64,000 bases of DNA from UBA2705 sp963977105 (GTDB taxonomy: Bacteria; Pseudomonadota; Alphaproteobacteria; Micavibrionales; Micavibrionaceae), in assembly GCA_963977105.1 (NCBI GenBank), contig CAXBNI010000002.1, forward strand, positions 1-64,000, given 5' to 3'. Each line of letters opens with the position of its first letter. Position 1 is the stretch's first letter. A model generated the notes under the pieces. That model was not told the origin of the DNA. It worked only from the letters and a program-made list of their open reading frames with translations, and did not search any database. Below are positions 46,627-55,041 of this stretch, piece by piece. A program made the translations under genes and the position numbers.

Positions 46627-46632
46627 TTATTC

Positions 46633-47052
46633 ATGCAGCTAACCTCTTTCACAGATTACGGCTTACGGACGTTAATGTACCTTGCCGCCCGTCCAGACAC
46701 GCTATGTAACGTCAAAGGTTTGGCGGAGCATTACGGCATCTCGCGCAATCATCTGGTTAAGGTCGTCCACCGTTTAGCGCAGCTTGGCTATATTGAAACA
46801 ATAAGGGGCAAAGGCGGCGGCATTAAGATTGCCACAGCAACGGTCGATTTGCGTTTAGGAGATTTAGTCTCTGCGCTTGAACCGCATATGAATATGGTTG
46901 AATGCTTTGATGCTGAAACAAACACATGCCGCATCACGCAGTCCTGTCAGCTTAAACATTATTTATTTGAAGCCACACAAAGCTATGTTGATGTGCTGAA
47001 TAAATATACACTGGGTGATACTTTAACCCGCGATAATTTGCCCTTTATGTAA
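46633..47052 (+). CDS. nsrR: NsrR, nitric oxide-sensing Rrf2-family repressor
   Basis: This 139-residue iron-sulfur repressor opens 'MQLTSFTDYGLRTLMYLAA', matching NsrR closely. The winged helix includes 'ISRNHLVKVVHRLAQLGYI' and 'RGKGGGI'. Three cluster cysteines are at 91, 99 and 105 (Cx7Cx5C; E. coli NsrR has Cx4Cx5C). Nitric oxide destroys the cluster and releases DNA. Its place next to hmp with a palindromic site between them supports NsrR over IscR. The start is ATG without a ribosome site. Confidence 0.92.
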   Translation: MQLTSFTDYGLRTLMYLAARPDTLCNVKGLAEHYGISRNHLVKVVHRLAQLGYIETIRGKGGGIKIATATVDLRLGDLVSALEPHMNMVECFDAETNTCRITQSCQLKHYLFEATQSYVDVLNKYTLGDTLTRDNLPFM

Positions 47053-47061
47053 GGCAGTTGC

Positions 47062-47250
47062 TTAACGCGGCGTTTTAGTTTCGTCTTTATCTGGCTTAGT
47101 TTTAGGGACGCGTTCTCCTGCATTAAAATATTCAGGAAATTCGCGCATATAACATGTCGGGGATGATGGATCACGCGGATCACCCGACGCGCTCCGCTGC
47201 GCGGCATCATCATCACCTTTATGTTTTTGCTGTTTGGGCTTTTTATCCAT
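47062..47250 (-). CDS. Possible small Pro/Asp/Lys-rich protein
   Basis: This is a 62-residue hydrophilic frame with a disordered, charged start and end and a short core 'CYMREFPEYFNAGE'. The start has no clear ribosome site. It converges on nsrR with a 9-bp gap and fills what would otherwise be a 300-bp gap. The protein-like core makes it plausible but unproven. Confidence 0.42.
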   Translation of the reverse strand: MDKKPKQQKHKGDDDAAQRSASGDPRDPSSPTCYMREFPEYFNAGERVPKTKPDKDETKTPR

Positions 47251-47356
47251 GGCTTATTCTATCATAGCAAAAGTCTCTCAGGATAGATATTTGTTGACAT
47301 TGCTGTATTTTCCATATTATAGTGCTGGCATAATAATATTTGAGCGGTGAAGAGAC

Positions 47357-48319
47357 ATGAAGAGCCAAAAACAACGTACAGAGCATTTAATTGGCATTTT
47401 CAATGCCAGCCAGGGGCTAGATGATTTTCGCCTTATCGTACGCAGCTTAAAGACAAATAATATCCGCCTGACCCATATTTATAACCGCAATGCAGGCCCT
47501 GCGCATTTTGACAATGCCGACCGCGCCATTCAGGTTAACATGGCTTATTCCGATGAAGCGATCCGCATTGCGCTTGACCATGAAGGCACACATGCAACGC
47601 AGCATCTGTTGCAAAACCGTCGCGCCAACACAGCGAATATAAACAGTTTTATTGGCCTGCACCTTCTTGGCGAAGCCCATGCCTATACCAGCCAGAGTGA
47701 ATTTGCGGTAAAGCGCTATTTAAATGCCTTAAGTGAAGGCAAGGCAGAAGGCAGCATCGCCGAAAAAGCATTTGATGGCTTTTTTAAGAAAAATGGCGTT
47801 GCCGGACGTGACTACCTGAAAGCGTTTTTAAAGGGGCTAACAGGCATAGAGAACATTAGCTTAAAGCAGCCAAGTGATGTGACGAGTGCGCTTCATTTCT
47901 ATCATTTCAATCACGCCCAGCGCGGGGACGCATTACAGCCACGCATCATCAAAGGGCGTAAAGCCGCGATCCAAGAATTTTTCAGTGTTACGCTGTTTAA
48001 AAACAACCGTGTGATGGACGAATACATTCAAAGCTATATTCAGCATTTGACAAAGTATAAAGATGAATATGCTCGACGCGACCATCAATTAAGCTTAAAC
48101 GAGATGTTATCGTCACATCAAACTAGCAATGAGCCGTTTTTAAGCGAAAAACAGCTTCAAGATGCACTGAATATTAAAAATACGAATGATTTGCTCGGAA
48201 AAGTTATGGCTTTTAGCGCCCATAAAGCCGAATACGGCGCATTAATGCAAGACATAAACCTCGCCAGTAATGCCAGTAAAGGCTTCGGATTTTCTGACCT
48301 CTTTGGCTTTAAGCTATAA
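47357..48319 (+). CDS. HEXXH putative metallopeptidase-like protein
   Basis: This 320-residue soluble protein has a zinc-binding HEGTH motif at 75-79 (ALDHEGTHATQHLL) in a helix and a following 'HLLGEAHAYTSQSEF' helix with Glu106, which could be the third ligand as in gluzincins. There is no signal peptide, so it acts in the cytoplasm or is exported by another route. The rest is helical and charged. It may belong to the DUF6782-type putative metallopeptidases found in alphaproteobacteria; the name is tentative. A bidirectional terminator follows. Confidence 0.75.
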   Translation: MKSQKQRTEHLIGIFNASQGLDDFRLIVRSLKTNNIRLTHIYNRNAGPAHFDNADRAIQVNMAYSDEAIRIALDHEGTHATQHLLQNRRANTANINSFIGLHLLGEAHAYTSQSEFAVKRYLNALSEGKAEGSIAEKAFDGFFKKNGVAGRDYLKAFLKGLTGIENISLKQPSDVTSALHFYHFNHAQRGDALQPRIIKGRKAAIQEFFSVTLFKNNRVMDEYIQSYIQHLTKYKDEYARRDHQLSLNEMLSSHQTSNEPFLSEKQLQDALNIKNTNDLLGKVMAFSAHKAEYGALMQDINLASNASKGFGFSDLFGFKL

Positions 48320-48321
48320 AA

Positions 48322-48367
48322 ATAGCCCTCTTAATATCAAATCAAGAAGGCTATCTGTTTTATTTTC
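48322..48367. terminator. Bidirectional intrinsic terminator
   Basis: The stem ATAGCCcTCTT/AAGAaGGCTAT (48322-48332 and 48344-48354) has one mismatch. A T-rich run follows on the plus side, and TTTTTA follows on the minus side. It ends both the HEXXH gene and the convergent aldehyde dehydrogenase gene. Confidence 0.75.
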
Positions 48368-48386
48368 TATAGCAGCTTACGACCGA

Positions 48387-50774
48387 TCAATCACCATAAG
48401 GCAACCAGATGTTTTTGACCTGTGTGGCCTCGCGCAAGAAACGGCGGCCTTCGCCGTGGGATGATAGCCAATCACGCGCTTTGCCGTTATTGACCCATGT
48501 GCGCTTGAGGTTCGCGGCGCTTTCTTTTTCAATCATTGCGCTGCCCTCGGCTGATCCATGATACCAAAGCGCTTCGACTTGGTCATGTTTTGCCAGTACG
48601 CCCGCGAGCTCATCACGATCACCTGTGACAATGTTAATCACGCCTGCAGGCAGATCAGATGTTTCAAGGATCTGATAAAAATCAGTCGCGAATAATGGGA
48701 AGCGTTGCGATGGGATAACGACGGTGCGATTACCCATTGCAATAGCCGGTGCGACTAATGACACAAATGATAAAAGCGGCATAACGTCTGGGCAGACAAT
48801 GCCCATAATGCCAATGGGTTCATTCACTGCGAGCGCTACATTTTTAAGTGGCGGGGTATGCACCATACCATCAAATTTATCAGCCCAAGCGCCATAGCTA
48901 AACAGGCGACTTACCGACATATCAAATTCAGCCTTTGCTGCTTTTTTGCTCACGCCTGTTAGCGTCACAAGACGGTGAATGATTTCGTCTTCGCGGTAGC
49001 TTAGATTTTCCGCAATATAATAAATCACCTGCGCACGATTATGTGCGGTGGCTGATGACCAGCCCGCATTCTTAAATGCCGCTTCAACTGCGTTACGAAT
49101 GTCCTTGCGGTTACCTTCGCCGACGCGGCCTGCCATTTTACCGTCATGGGTGAGCACTGTTAGCGTATTGCCGCCGTCAGGGCGCGCCTGCTTGCCGCCG
49201 ACATAGTTTTTGGCTGTCTGGTCTATGGCCTTTAAGCCCGCGTCATTGGCGACCTTGCTTGGCGCAGGGGCGTCAATAAGGTTTCCTTCGCTGCCAAGCC
49301 ATTCGCCTTTGGGCTTCATGTATTCATACATGCCTTCTTTACCGCCTTCACGGCCAAAGCCAGATTCGCGATATCCACCAAAGCCACATGCTGCGTCAAA
49401 TTGATTGGTGGTATTGACCCAAACAACGCCCGCTTTAACCATTGATGATATTTCAAGGGCGCGGTTAATGTTTTCCGACCAGATGCTTGCAGCCAGACCA
49501 AAACGCGTATTATTGGCAAGGTCTGCGGCTTCTTTTAGTGTACGGAATGTCATCACCGTTAATACTGGGCCGAAAATCTCATCACGGACAAGCGTGTTAC
49601 ACGGGCTAACATCCGTCACTAATGTTGGCGGATAATAACAGCCCTTATCAGGACAGGTGAATTCAGGCTGCCAAATCGTTGCGCCCTCTTCTTCACCTTG
49701 GTCAACCATATCCGCAATGCGTTCAAGCTGAATAGGGTCAACAATCGCGCCCATATCCATTGTTTTATCAAGCGGGTCACCAACGCGGAAATTGTTCAGG
49801 CGGGCTTTGATTTTTTCAATCACGCGCTCTGCAATGCCTTCTTCAACTAACAGGCGTGAACCTGCGCAGCAGACTTGGCCTTGATTAAACCAGATTGCGT
49901 CAACAAGACCTTCAACGGCGCTGTCTAAATCAGCATCTTCAAACACGATATAGGGGGATTTACCGCCAAGTTCTAATGTCAGCTTTTTGTCGCTACCCGC
50001 AGTTGCTTCGCGGATGTAACGGCCAACGCCTGTTGAGCCTGTAAACGCGACTTTCGCAATATCAGGGTGGTTAACAATGTGAGAACCTGTTTCCCCAGCG
50101 CCAGTAACAATATTAATCACGCCCGCAGGGATGCCAGCTTCCTCACAAAGCTCCGCAAAGTAAAGCGCAGTAAGTGATGTGTATTCCGCAGGTTTTAACA
50201 CCACGCAGTTACCCGCCGCAATTGCAGGGGCGATTTTCCACGCCATCATCAATAGCGGGAAGTTCCAAGGAATAACCTGCCCGACAACGCCCAAAGGCTC
50301 TTGATCCGCCAGTTCTTGATCCATCAACTGCGCCCAGCCTGCATGGTGGTAGAAATGACGCGCCACTAATGGCACATCAATATCACGCGTTTCACGAATA
50401 GTTTTGCCGTTATCTAATGTTTCAAGCACAGAAAAGAAACGCCCTGTTTTTTGAATAAGGCGCGCTAATGTATATAAATGCTTGGCGCGCTCATGCCCAG
50501 ATAAGCCTGACCATTTTGGGAATGCTTTTGCGGCGGCTTGCACGGCAGCGTCAACGTCTTCCTTACCCGCAACGGCAATTTTACCTAAATATTCACCGTT
50601 CGCAGGATTATGGCTTTTAATGAATTTTTCGCCGCCTTTAGGCGCGATCCATTTACCATCAATAAAAAGCTTAAAGCCATCTTTATGCGCCGCTAACCAT
50701 TCATGCACATAATCAGATTGTTCAGGCGCAGGGCCATATGACATTGTTTCGTATATTTCTGCTATATTGTTCAT
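48387..50774 (-). CDS. Double-domain aldehyde dehydrogenase of deoxyribose catabolism
   Basis: This 795-residue protein has two aldehyde dehydrogenase-like domains. The first (about 20-500) is complete: Asn171 (PWNFPLL), the NAD loop 'FTGSTGVGR', general base Glu268 (LTLELGGKSP) and catalytic Cys302/303 (NQGQVCCAGSR). The second (about 540-795) keeps the cofactor-domain pattern ('GVINIVTGDRDE', 'AVNEPIGIMGIVCP') but has no catalytic Cys or ELGGK and is shorter, so it is probably structural. Two-domain proteins of this size occur beside deoC in other bacteria. Following deoC by 48 bp, it most likely oxidises the acetaldehyde that DeoC releases; whether the product is acetate or acetyl-CoA is not clear. 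AGGA precedes the ATG. Confidence 0.9.
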   Translation of the reverse strand: MNNIAEIYETMSYGPAPEQSDYVHEWLAAHKDGFKLFIDGKWIAPKGGEKFIKSHNPANGEYLGKIAVAGKEDVDAAVQAAAKAFPKWSGLSGHERAKHLYTLARLIQKTGRFFSVLETLDNGKTIRETRDIDVPLVARHFYHHAGWAQLMDQELADQEPLGVVGQVIPWNFPLLMMAWKIAPAIAAGNCVVLKPAEYTSLTALYFAELCEEAGIPAGVINIVTGAGETGSHIVNHPDIAKVAFTGSTGVGRYIREATAGSDKKLTLELGGKSPYIVFEDADLDSAVEGLVDAIWFNQGQVCCAGSRLLVEEGIAERVIEKIKARLNNFRVGDPLDKTMDMGAIVDPIQLERIADMVDQGEEEGATIWQPEFTCPDKGCYYPPTLVTDVSPCNTLVRDEIFGPVLTVMTFRTLKEAADLANNTRFGLAASIWSENINRALEISSMVKAGVVWVNTTNQFDAACGFGGYRESGFGREGGKEGMYEYMKPKGEWLGSEGNLIDAPAPSKVANDAGLKAIDQTAKNYVGGKQARPDGGNTLTVLTHDGKMAGRVGEGNRKDIRNAVEAAFKNAGWSSATAHNRAQVIYYIAENLSYREDEIIHRLVTLTGVSKKAAKAEFDMSVSRLFSYGAWADKFDGMVHTPPLKNVALAVNEPIGIMGIVCPDVMPLLSFVSLVAPAIAMGNRTVVIPSQRFPLFATDFYQILETSDLPAGVINIVTGDRDELAGVLAKHDQVEALWYHGSAEGSAMIEKESAANLKRTWVNNGKARDWLSSHGEGRRFLREATQVKNIWLPYGD

Positions 50775-50822
50775 CGTAATAATTCCTAAATTTACTGCCT
50801 CGGGTCAAATGCTTCGCGTGGC

Positions 50823-51821
50823 TTAACCTATGGGGTGACGGTTGGCGGCTGAATAACGCCCAGTGACAAAATGCTCAAGCTGACGCTCAATATCACCAAG
50901 CAAGCTTGATGCACCGAAACGGAACATATGCGGCTGTAACCATTCATCGCCCAGTTCTTCTTTAATCAATACCAAATATTGTAGCGCAATTTTCGTTGTG
51001 CCAATGCCGCCCGCAGGTTTGTAACCAACCTTCTGGCCTGTTTTCTCGTAAAAATCGCGGATCATACGGATCATCACTAATGATACAGGCAATGTCGCAT
51101 TGACGCTTTCCATACCGGTTGATGTTTTGATGAAATCAGACCCCGCCATCATACACACCATAGAGGCTTTCGCGACTTTGGTAATTGAGCCAAGCTGGCC
51201 TGTTGCCAAAATCGCTTTCATATGGGCTTCGCCGCATGCTTCGCGGTATGCCTTTACTTCGTCATAAAGTGCCTGCCAGTTGCCCGTCAGAACATGACGG
51301 CGCGAGATTACAATATCAATTTCTTCTGCGCCCGCAGCAACGGAAGCGCGGATTTCAGCCAATCGTGTTTCAAGCGGCGCAAGGCCAGCAGGAAAACCAG
51401 TTGATACGGCGGCGACAGGAATGCCGCTGCCTTTTAAGGCGTCAACCGCAGTTTCAACCATTTCGTGATACACACATATCGCGCCTGTGGTCAGGCCTTT
51501 ATCAGCGAAACCAAGTGCCTCTAATATGTCAGGGCGTACGGGGTTGCGTGCTTTGGCACAAAGCCTTCTTACGCGCCCTGGCGTATCGTCACCAGACAAG
51601 GTTGTTAAATCAATGCAAGAGATCGCCTTCAGCAACCATGCCGCTTGATATTCTTTTTTCACGGTGCGACGATTATTCAGCGTCGCTATGCGGCGATCAA
51701 CGGCGGATTTGTTAATCTTGATCTCATCAACCCAGTCTGGGTGAAACGCGCAGCCTTCAACGCGCGGCATCGTATTATGCAGTATTTCTACGTTATTTTT
51801 CAACATATCCTCACTCTTCAT
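50823..51821 (-). CDS. deoC: Deoxyribose-phosphate aldolase
   Basis: This enzyme splits 2-deoxyribose 5-phosphate into glyceraldehyde 3-phosphate and acetaldehyde. The Schiff-base lysine is Lys232 (GSDFIKTSTGMESVNA), with 'KPAGGIGTTK' near the C-terminus and 'IDLTTLSGDDTPGRV' near the start. At 332 residues it belongs to the long class, compared with 220-260 for the E. coli type. The first ATG has GAGGA upstream; a second ATG five codons in is also possible. It overlaps the end of deoB by 11 nt, which suggests translational coupling. Confidence 0.94.
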   Translation of the reverse strand: MKSEDMLKNNVEILHNTMPRVEGCAFHPDWVDEIKINKSAVDRRIATLNNRRTVKKEYQAAWLLKAISCIDLTTLSGDDTPGRVRRLCAKARNPVRPDILEALGFADKGLTTGAICVYHEMVETAVDALKGSGIPVAAVSTGFPAGLAPLETRLAEIRASVAAGAEEIDIVISRRHVLTGNWQALYDEVKAYREACGEAHMKAILATGQLGSITKVAKASMVCMMAGSDFIKTSTGMESVNATLPVSLVMIRMIRDFYEKTGQKVGYKPAGGIGTTKIALQYLVLIKEELGDEWLQPHMFRFGASSLLGDIERQLEHFVTGRYSAANRHPIG

Positions 51822-53052
51822 TTTCTGTTTCCTCCGTCAAGAAAGACGTCCCAAATGGCATTGCGCCTAAGCCTAAATATGTCGAAAGGCTTGTGCCAAT
51901 ATCTGCGAAGGTGTCACGTTTGCCGATTGAACCGGGTTTTACTTTTGGCCCAAAGGCAATAACCGGCACATGTTCACGTGTGTGGTCAGAGCCCGGCCAT
52001 GTTGGGTCGCAGCCATGATCCGCCGTGATCACCACGACATCATCAGGGCGCAATGCCTGCTGCAAGCGTGGTAAGTTACGGTCAAATTCTTCTAATGCGG
52101 CGGCATAGCCAACCACATCGCGGCGGTGACCATAGAGCATATCAAAATCAACAAAATTGGCAAAAACGATTGTGTTATCATTGGCCTTATCAACATGTTC
52201 CATCATCACATCAAAAATCTGTGCGTTGCCATGCGCTTTGTATTTCTGGGTAATGCCTTGATGGGCAAAAATATCCGCGATTTTACCAATTGAAATTACT
52301 TCGCCGCCAGCTTCCGCCATTTTATCTAGTAATGTTGGCGCAGGGGGCAGAACTGATAAATCACGGCGGTTGCCTGTGCGCTCAAAATTGCCTGTTGTTT
52401 CGCCAAGGAATGGGCGCGCAATTACGCGGCCAATATTATATTCATCAACCAATTTACGCGCCACGGCACAAATTTCATACAGGCGCTCTAGGCCAAAATG
52501 CTTTTCATGCGCAGCAATTTGTAGCACAGAATCCGCTGAAGTATAAACAATCGGTTTACCTGTTTTAATATGTTCTTCGCCATATTGGTCAAGAATGACT
52601 GTGCCCGATGCATGGCAATTGCCCAAAATGCCCGGCAAGTCACATTCTTTAACCAATGCATCAACAAGCGCATCAGGAAAACTTGGTACTTCTTTAGGGA
52701 AGTAACCCCAATCAAACTGCACAGGAACGCCCGCCATTTCCCAGTGACCGCTTGGTGTGTCTTTACCCTTGCTTAGCTCCGCTGCAAAGCCATATTTACC
52801 GGTAATTTCGCCCTCTGCCTTGGCAACTTTAATCTCGTGACCTGCGGATTCTTCTGCCGCAAGACCAAGGCCTAAACGCATCATGTTCGGGATGTTTAAT
52901 GCGCCAGAGCGCACGCCGTCTTTATCGGCCTTACCATCGGCGCAATGCTGCGCAATATGGCCAAATGTATTTGCCCCAATATCGCCGAAATCAGCGGCAT
53001 CCGCCGTTTCCCCAACACCAAAAGAATCCAAAACAACAATAATCGCGCGCAA
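51811..53052 (-). CDS. deoB: Phosphopentomutase
   Basis: This enzyme moves phosphate from C1 to C5 of ribose and deoxyribose, linking nucleoside phosphorylase to DeoC. Its 413 residues match the family. The N-terminal metal motif is 'VVLDSFGVGETADAADFGD', and the C-terminal one is 'TADHGCDPTWPGSDHTRE'. The start codon is TTG, with AGGAG seven nucleotides upstream. It leads the deoB-deoC-aldehyde dehydrogenase operon. Confidence 0.96.
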   Translation of the reverse strand: MRAIIVVLDSFGVGETADAADFGDIGANTFGHIAQHCADGKADKDGVRSGALNIPNMMRLGLGLAAEESAGHEIKVAKAEGEITGKYGFAAELSKGKDTPSGHWEMAGVPVQFDWGYFPKEVPSFPDALVDALVKECDLPGILGNCHASGTVILDQYGEEHIKTGKPIVYTSADSVLQIAAHEKHFGLERLYEICAVARKLVDEYNIGRVIARPFLGETTGNFERTGNRRDLSVLPPAPTLLDKMAEAGGEVISIGKIADIFAHQGITQKYKAHGNAQIFDVMMEHVDKANDNTIVFANFVDFDMLYGHRRDVVGYAAALEEFDRNLPRLQQALRPDDVVVITADHGCDPTWPGSDHTREHVPVIAFGPKVKPGSIGKRDTFADIGTSLSTYLGLGAMPFGTSFLTEETENEE

Positions 53053-53133
53053 AATATTTCTCCTCAGAACACAAAGCCAGCTTTTACTTAAGGCTAGCTA
53101 TAAATTTCATACCTACGATAAGAATTTAGCTTC

Positions 53134-53159
53134 ACAAATACAGATATATTTGTATTATA
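53134..53159. promoter_or_regulatory. Operator-like palindrome and -10 between deoB and PNP
   Basis: The inverted repeat ACAAATA/TATTTGT (53134-53140 and 53147-53153) overlaps a second one, AATACA/TGTATT. On the minus strand a perfect TATAAT (53159-53154) lies just before it, so the palindrome would cover the start point of the deoB operon. A weak -35 only is visible. A nucleoside-responsive repressor is a reasonable guess, but none is encoded here. Confidence 0.45.
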
Positions 53160-53253
53160 GCCAAACTTAAACGTACAGACATGTCGATATGGGCGCGATC
53201 ATACGACATTTTTTTATAAATTTCCATAGCCTTTTATTCAGGGAGTATCAAAT

Positions 53254-54078
53254 ATGACTGCACCAGAGATCGAAAGAAGCGTTAACGCAATCAAACAACA
53301 CCATAAAGGGGCCTTCCCCAAGACAGCGATTATCCTCGGCAGCGGCCTTGGTAGCTTCGGTGATAATATGGAGATTGAAAGCACGGTTACCTATGACAAC
53401 ATCCCTGATTTCCCACAGCCAACAGTCGAAGGCCATGCAGGCCGCTTGCTTGTTGGCACAGTCGGCGGCACGCCGCTTGTCTGTATGCAAGGCCGTATGC
53501 ACCTTTATGAAGGTCACCCAGCGCCGCAGCTTGCCATCGCCATCCGTACATTCAAAAAACTGGGCGTTGAACGCATTATCATTACAAATGCAGCGGGTAG
53601 CCTGCGCATGAATATGCCCGCGGGATCAATCATGAGCATTGAAGACCACGTCAACATGTCAGGTTTCAACCCATTAATCGGCCCAAATGATGATGAATTT
53701 GGCTCTCGTTTCTTTGATATGACCGATGCGTGGGACAAAGACCTCCGCGCCGATATGCTCGCCGCTGCACGCCGCGTTGACGTGAATTTGCACTCTGGTA
53801 CATATGTCCAGTTCGCGGGCCCTAACTTTGAAACCCCTGCTGAAGTCCGCATGCTCGGCAAACTTGGCCTTGATGCCGTTGGTATGTCGACGGTGCAAGA
53901 ATGCCTCGTTGCACGTCATTGCGGCATTAAAGTCGTTGGCCTGTCGCTTATCACTAATCTAGGCGCTGGCCTTGCTGGTCACGCCCTCTCGCATGATGAA
54001 ACTTTAAGCGAAGGCCAGAAAGCTTACGGCGAAGTCAGCAAGGTATTGGTTGAGTTCATTAGCAAGCTGGCGAACTAA
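53254..54078 (+). CDS. Purine nucleoside phosphorylase, trimeric type
   Basis: This enzyme splits purine (deoxy)nucleosides with phosphate into base and (deoxy)ribose 1-phosphate. Its 274 residues fit the trimeric family. Motifs: 'ILGSGLGSFGDNM', 'GRMHLYEGH', 'ITNAAGSL', 'GPNFETPAEVRML', and 'VGMSTVQECLVARH' with 'SLITNLGAGL', whose Glu and Asn favour 6-oxopurines (guanosine, inosine). AGGGAG precedes the ATG. It is divergent from the deoB operon, and together they make a full route from purine deoxynucleoside to triose phosphate. Confidence 0.95.
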   Translation: MTAPEIERSVNAIKQHHKGAFPKTAIILGSGLGSFGDNMEIESTVTYDNIPDFPQPTVEGHAGRLLVGTVGGTPLVCMQGRMHLYEGHPAPQLAIAIRTFKKLGVERIIITNAAGSLRMNMPAGSIMSIEDHVNMSGFNPLIGPNDDEFGSRFFDMTDAWDKDLRADMLAAARRVDVNLHSGTYVQFAGPNFETPAEVRMLGKLGLDAVGMSTVQECLVARHCGIKVVGLSLITNLGAGLAGHALSHDETLSEGQKAYGEVSKVLVEFISKLAN

Positions 54079-54112
54079 AAAACCATCTGAGCGTAACTAT
54101 AGAATAGTTAAA

Positions 54113-54140
54113 AACCCAGCCTTGACCCGCTGGGTTTTTT
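54113..54140 (+). terminator. Intrinsic terminator after PNP
   Basis: The stem AACCCAGC/GCTGGGTT (54113-54120 and 54129-54136) has an 8-nt loop and a run of T residues to 54140. It lies 35 bp after the PNP stop. Confidence 0.85.
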
Positions 54141-54204
54141 ATTTACTATCCGCATCATATTAAACAGAATTTAATCAAGCCCATGCGCATCAGGAGAAGC
54201 CCCC

Positions 54205-54981
54205 GTGTCTAACCTAGCCGTAAAGAAATCTAGCACCACAAAGAAAATCAGCCTTATTGTTCTGACGATCCTCGCCCTCGGCGGCGCGTTCATTTATATG
54301 AACATGGGCTCAATTGCCAAAAGCGTTGCGGAAAAAATCGGCAGCGAGACATTAGGCGTTAAGGTGACCATTGCAAGCCTTGATATCAGCATCAAAGACA
54401 GATCTGTATTAGTCAGCGGCCTAAGCATAGCGAATCCAGAGGGCTTTAAGAATTCGCACGCGATGAAAGTTGAATCGATTAACATTGCGATGAATTCATT
54501 CGCCAAAGAATTATTGGTCTTTAACGACATTCGCGTCAAAGGCACAGAGCTGTTCTTAGAAGTCACCCAAAGCGGCACAAATTTAAATGCCCTTAAAAAG
54601 AACATCGACCAAGGCAAGAAAGCTCCGAAAGAAGAAAAAGAACACGGCAGCGCCACAGCAGCAGCGGCCAAAGTTGTTCTTAAACACTTCTTGCTCTCAA
54701 GCGCACAGCTGCACCCCGCGCAGACGCTTATCAGCGGCAAAGACCTAAAAAGCGTAAGCCTACCTGACATTAAACTGGCAGGCATTGGCGAAAAACAAAA
54801 CGGCGTTCTTGCCCGCGAAGCGATTAGCCAAGTATGGGACGCAATTTCAAAATCTGCCCTAAGTGCCTCGGCCAAAGGAGGCTTATTAGAAGGCATGTCA
54901 GCCGATACCTTAAAAGACCTTACAGGCGCAGCAGGCTTACCTGCAAATATTGGCGGCCTTAAAAACATGTTTGGTCAATAA
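54205..54981 (+). CDS. AsmA-like membrane-anchored protein
   Basis: This 258-residue protein has a GTG start preceded by AGGAG. One membrane helix (about 15-34) is followed by an AsmA/DUF748-like start: 'LGVKVTIASLDISIKDRSVLVSGLSIANPEGF', then 'KVESINIAMNSFAKELLVFNDIRVKGTEL'. Such proteins are periplasmic with an inner-membrane anchor and are linked to outer-membrane assembly or lipid transport. The C-terminal half is Ala/Lys-rich and helical. It is much shorter than AsmA itself (over 600 residues), so it is a small relative. Confidence 0.75.
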   Translation: MSNLAVKKSSTTKKISLIVLTILALGGAFIYMNMGSIAKSVAEKIGSETLGVKVTIASLDISIKDRSVLVSGLSIANPEGFKNSHAMKVESINIAMNSFAKELLVFNDIRVKGTELFLEVTQSGTNLNALKKNIDQGKKAPKEEKEHGSATAAAAKVVLKHFLLSSAQLHPAQTLISGKDLKSVSLPDIKLAGIGEKQNGVLAREAISQVWDAISKSALSASAKGGLLEGMSADTLKDLTGAAGLPANIGGLKNMFGQ

Positions 54982-55041
54982 GCCCCTTTTAAGACAACAA
55001 ATGACGATAAAGCGCACAGCACAACAAAAAGATATTTGAAT

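Noticed and set aside
54294..54968. Minus-strand 224-codon frame opposite the AsmA-like gene
   Set aside because: It lies fully within a well-supported gene with a good ribosome site and signal anchor, and shows no protein-like features.
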